Source of the DNA: Anaerolineales bacterium
Lineage (GTDB): Bacteria; Chloroflexota; Anaerolineae; Anaerolineales; E44-bin32
Direction: 5' to 3'
DNA: 17,973 bases
NCBI GenBank assembly: GCA_030606845.1
Contig: JAUWFP010000019.1
Location: 1-17,973 of the forward strand
In this document: positions 15,483 through 17,973 of the stretch, one piece after another
How positions within the stretch are numbered: the first letter of the stretch is position 1
Layout of the letters: every line of letters begins with the position of its first letter
Position numbers and translations under genes: made by a program
Notes under the pieces: model-generated
Database searches by the model: none
What the model was told of the DNA's origin: nothing
What the model saw: the letters and a program-made list of their open reading frames with translations, nothing else

Positions 15483-15518
15483 GGACAACTCCGAATATCT
15501 ATGCTTCGGAGTTGTTCC
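15483..15518 (+). terminator. Hairpin terminator after uvrB
   Basis: ggacaactccgaa (15483-15495) and ttcggagttgttcc (15505-15518) pair over 13 bases with one bulge and a 9-base loop, starting 3 bases after the stop. The following bases (tctcgtctcg) are T-rich but not a T-run. It sits at the convergent junction with the DHOD-like gene. Confidence 0.65.
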
Positions 15519-15603
15519 TCTCGTCTCGCAAATTGGAACCAGCCAACTTCAAACCTGTAAGCGCTAGTTCTAAAAGGAGATGTTTGTTGTTTAAATTACG
15601 GCG

Positions 15604-16605
15604 TTAGATACGCCCGAATCCTTGTAGAAGTTTGATGTAACTCGAGCGCTCGAAAGCTGCCGGCTCAACGTAGTTCTCAAGGCTGAGCGACCCCCGCAAA
15701 TTCTCTAGCGAGTCTTCCCCGAACACCTCCACCAGCGCTTCAAAATCAGCGATAATCCCCTTTAGAGGCGCAATACCTTCCTCTTTCAAGAGGACCGAAC
15801 AAACATTGGCAATATCTGCCCCGGCCAGGATTGCTTTCATCACACCCTTGCCGCTGTGCACACCGCTCGTCAACGCCAGCGAACAATCAACCTGATTATA
15901 GAGAATTGCGATCCAGCGCAGCGGGAGAAGAATATCCTCCGGCCGACTAAGGCTGAGATGCGGTTTGATATCTTTCTTACTAACATCGATATCCGGCTGA
16001 TAAAAACGGTTGAATAGCACCAGCGCATCTGCCCCTTCATCGGCCAGCCGGGAAGTAAAATTCGGCAAGGCGCTGAAGAACGGGCTCAGCTTAACCGCAA
16101 CCGGGATACTGACTTTCTCTTTCACGGCGCGGAGAATGTCCAGATAGAGTGTCTCAATGTCGAGCCCGAAAAGCGTATCGGTTGTGGGGATGAAGTAGAT
16201 ATTGAGCACCAATCCATCCGCCCCCGCCTGCTCAATTTTCTGCGAATAATCCAGCCATCCGCCCTTACTCGTGCCGTTCATGCTGGCGATGATGGGGATA
16301 TCAACGGACTCTTTAGCTTTGCGCACATGCTCAACATAGCTGTCCGGATCGCGTAGGTAATCCTGCTTAACCGGGAAATAGGTGCTTGCATCCGCCAGGC
16401 TCAACGAGCCATCGGAAAGCAGATGAGAAAGTTCACCTGTTTCGAGCGCAATCTGCTCCTCGAAGAGTGAGTACATAACGACGGCGGAAGCGCCGGCGTC
16501 CTCCATGGTTTTGATATCGTCAATCTCGCGGGATAAGGGGGAAGCCGAGGGCACAATCGGGTTCTTCAGCTTCAATCCCATGTAGGTGGTTGTTAGATCA
16601 GCCAT
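15604..16605 (-). CDS. Dihydroorotate dehydrogenase-like flavoprotein
   Basis: A 333-residue FMN TIM-barrel protein of the DHOD-like family, starting with DLTTTYMGLKLKNPIVPSASPLS as class 1 dehydrogenases do. Barrel strands are seen at IPIIASMNG (103-111), GADGLVLNI (128-136), IPVAVKLSP (157-165, with Lys162 in the FMN/substrate position), GADALVLFNR (181-190) and the phosphate-binding end LTSGVHSGKGVMKAILAGAD (split, about 235-255). True dihydroorotate dehydrogenases have L-S-C-P-N or L-S-S-P-N after the NI strand, where Cys or Ser is the catalytic base. Here it reads NIYFIPTT, so pyrimidine synthesis is doubtful. In other bacteria such proteins are often annotated next to pyruvate:ferredoxin oxidoreductase; none is visible here. 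GAGAGG lies 6 bases before the ATG. Confidence 0.88.
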   Translation of the reverse strand: MADLTTTYMGLKLKNPIVPSASPLSREIDDIKTMEDAGASAVVMYSLFEEQIALETGELSHLLSDGSLSLADASTYFPVKQDYLRDPDSYVEHVRKAKESVDIPIIASMNGTSKGGWLDYSQKIEQAGADGLVLNIYFIPTTDTLFGLDIETLYLDILRAVKEKVSIPVAVKLSPFFSALPNFTSRLADEGADALVLFNRFYQPDIDVSKKDIKPHLSLSRPEDILLPLRWIAILYNQVDCSLALTSGVHSGKGVMKAILAGADIANVCSVLLKEEGIAPLKGIIADFEALVEVFGEDSLENLRGSLSLENYVEPAAFERSSYIKLLQGFGRI

Positions 16606-16628
16606 GATATCCTCTCCAAGAAATAGTG

Positions 16629-16729
16629 AGAGCCTGTAACGGCTCGAAGCGAAAGTTGTAAGTTATCCGTATCCTGGATGCTCAGGATCTTTCTCTATGA
16701 ATTATAGACTTAACCCAGGGACGCAGCAA
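16629..16729 (-). promoter_or_regulatory. Promoter and hairpin-containing leader of the DHOD-like gene
   Basis: TATAAT (16706-16701) with TTGCTG (16729-16724) at a 17-base spacer. The start would be near 16694, leaving a leader of about 90 bases. It contains two small hairpins: atcctg/caggat (16671-16688) and gagcc/ggctc (16629-16644). No known riboswitch pattern is recognised. Confidence 0.55.
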
Positions 16730-16769
16730 GAACATAGCGTGTTGTGGTTAATGAACAACCCACATTAAA

Positions 16770-17973
16770 TCATCCCGGCAGCTCAATTCTGAAGATAGCG
16801 CCGCCGTCAGATCGGTTATCAGCGCGTATCGAGCCATCATGCGCTTCCACCAGCTTGCGGGTGATAGCTAGTCCGAGACCAGATCCTCCAGCCTGACGTG
16901 AGCGCGAGGGATCGACACGATATAAACGCTCGAAAACTCGCTCAAGGTCCGGCGCGGGAATCCCCTCTCCGGTATCGATCACTTCCAAGACGACTTTCAA
17001 CCTTTGAGAGTCGAACCTCAGCCGGAGGGTCACATTACCCCCTTCGGACGTGTAGCGGAGGGCGTTCGTGATCAGATTCCCCAGAATCTGTTCGACCCGG
17101 ACGGCATCCACCATTCCATAAATCGATGCTTCCGGTGGGATATCAGCATTCAGCGAAACCCCTATGGTTTGTGCTTCAGGGCGATACGTTTCTACTACTT
17201 TCTGGACGAGGAGTCCCAGATCCATTCGCGAAAGCTCAAGTGAAAGCTGTCCAGCGTCTGCCAGGGCCAGCGTGCGTAGATCTTCGACGAGGCGATTAAG
17301 CAGCTCGCTTTGCTCCAAAATGGGCTCGATGCTCTCAACTTCTAGAGGGTGAACACCATCAATGATGGCTTCTAAGCGTGCCTTAATAACCGCGAGAGGA
17401 TTGCGCAGTTCGTGGGCGATGTCTGCAGTCATTTCTCTCCGGCGATCCTCGGAGAGTTCCAGGTTCTCAGCCATCTGGTTGAAAGCCATCGAGAGTTCGC
17501 CTACCTCATCACTGGTGCGGATTTCGACGCGCCGACTTAGTTCACCACCCGCCACAGCCCGCGCGGCGTCGGTTAGTTCATTCACCGGGCGAAGCAAGCC
17601 TTTAACAAACAATACGCCGAGAAGCACGGCAACGGCGCTGGCGATAAGAGATGCGACCCAGAAGGCGCGTTGAAGATCTTCGAATAACTGGGTTTCCGGA
17701 TTAGAAAACCCTGATCCGATCGGCGCTAGATAACCAACAACCTCGTTGCCCACTTCAATAGGAAATGCACTTGAACGTTCCACCAGTGACAGCTTACTAC
17801 CCTGTCTGTCGGGTGGACCAATGATGATTACTCCAGACTCATCGGCGAGCAGGGTATTTCGCCCCCCCGCTGTCCCCTGGCCCTGACCGGATTGGCCTCT
17901 CTGCCCTGACCCCGGCAAGACGACCTGCACACCTTCCCAGCCCCCATGATCTTGATAATAGGCTTCGAGTACT
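16770..17973 (-). CDS. HAMP-domain sensor histidine kinase (N-terminus beyond window)
   Basis: The C-terminal 400 residues of a two-component sensor kinase of the BaeS/EnvZ style; the frame is open to the right edge, so the GTG at 17930 is not taken as the start. The extracytoplasmic part begins LEAYYQDHGGWEGVQ and includes a Gly/Gln/Ser-rich stretch (about 21-37). A membrane segment (about 103-124) leads to HAMP (about 125-165). The kinase core has the H-box DIAHELRNPL (His167), N-box NLITNALRYTSEGG (about 279-292), G1 DTGEGIP (303-309), the FERLYRVD F-box and G2 GGSGLGLAI (332-340). It should autophosphorylate at His167 and pass phosphate to a response regulator, presumably encoded just upstream outside the window. 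The stimulus is unknown. Confidence 0.95.
   Translation of the reverse strand, partial: VLEAYYQDHGGWEGVQVVLPGSGQRGQSGQGQGTAGGRNTLLADESGVIIIGPPDRQGSKLSLVERSSAFPIEVGNEVVGYLAPIGSGFSNPETQLFEDLQRAFWVASLIASAVAVLLGVLFVKGLLRPVNELTDAARAVAGGELSRRVEIRTSDEVGELSMAFNQMAENLELSEDRRREMTADIAHELRNPLAVIKARLEAIIDGVHPLEVESIEPILEQSELLNRLVEDLRTLALADAGQLSLELSRMDLGLLVQKVVETYRPEAQTIGVSLNADIPPEASIYGMVDAVRVEQILGNLITNALRYTSEGGNVTLRLRFDSQRLKVVLEVIDTGEGIPAPDLERVFERLYRVDPSRSRQAGGSGLGLAITRKLVEAHDGSIRADNRSDGGAIFRIELPG

Overview
The window reads like chromosomal housekeeping DNA from a bacterium of the Chloroflexota, most likely Anaerolineae-like. That placement is an inference from protein style: a seven-TM-type receptor fused to GAF, a three-repeat S1 protein, a two-TM protein with a Ser/Thr/Pro linker, and cyanobacterial/Chloroflexota-type palindromic repeats. 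It was not checked by any search. Base composition looks moderate, and no prophage, IS element, CRISPR array, rRNA or tRNA gene was found.

Layout. Positions 1-8089 hold seven minus-strand genes, read right to left: an Xer-like tyrosine recombinase, purine nucleoside phosphorylase (punA), a two-TM secreted-domain protein, a GNAT acetyltransferase, a multi-TM/GAF sensor-like protein, a ribosomal-protein-S1-like protein, and ftsK, which runs off the left edge. Gaps are only 3-78 bases. One good promoter (extended -10, 8125-8133) sits in front of the first gene, so this may be one long transcription unit. Next on the same strand are an aldo/keto reductase (8234-9205), a DegV-family lipid-binding protein (9424-10278) and a CAP-domain lipoprotein (10582-11238). 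Between the last two lies a stretch with broken reading frames that may be a gene remnant.

Positions 11239-11860 form a divergent intergenic region with a cluster of three palindromic repeat elements. To its right, on the plus strand, are an unrecognised 121-residue protein, a PHP-domain metal-dependent phosphoesterase (12267-13337) and uvrB (13438-15480). uvrB has its own extended -10 promoter overlapped by a close match to the Gram-positive-type LexA (SOS) box. A convergent junction with a hairpin follows. Then come two minus-strand genes: a dihydroorotate-dehydrogenase-like flavoprotein that seems to lack the usual catalytic loop (15604-16605), and a HAMP histidine kinase cut by the right edge.

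How the genes fit together. ftsK and the Xer-like gene belong to the chromosome-segregation theme, but this Xer homologue lacks the catalytic tyrosine and other active-site residues, so it is probably not an active recombinase. uvrB is the lesion-recognition helicase of nucleotide excision repair and looks SOS-controlled. The rest is nucleoside salvage, signalling, envelope proteins and translation. I see no clearly new multi-gene system. The best leads are the degenerate Xer heading an ftsK-containing cluster, the kinase-less 7TM-GAF protein with a conserved-looking C-terminal module, and the repeat island.
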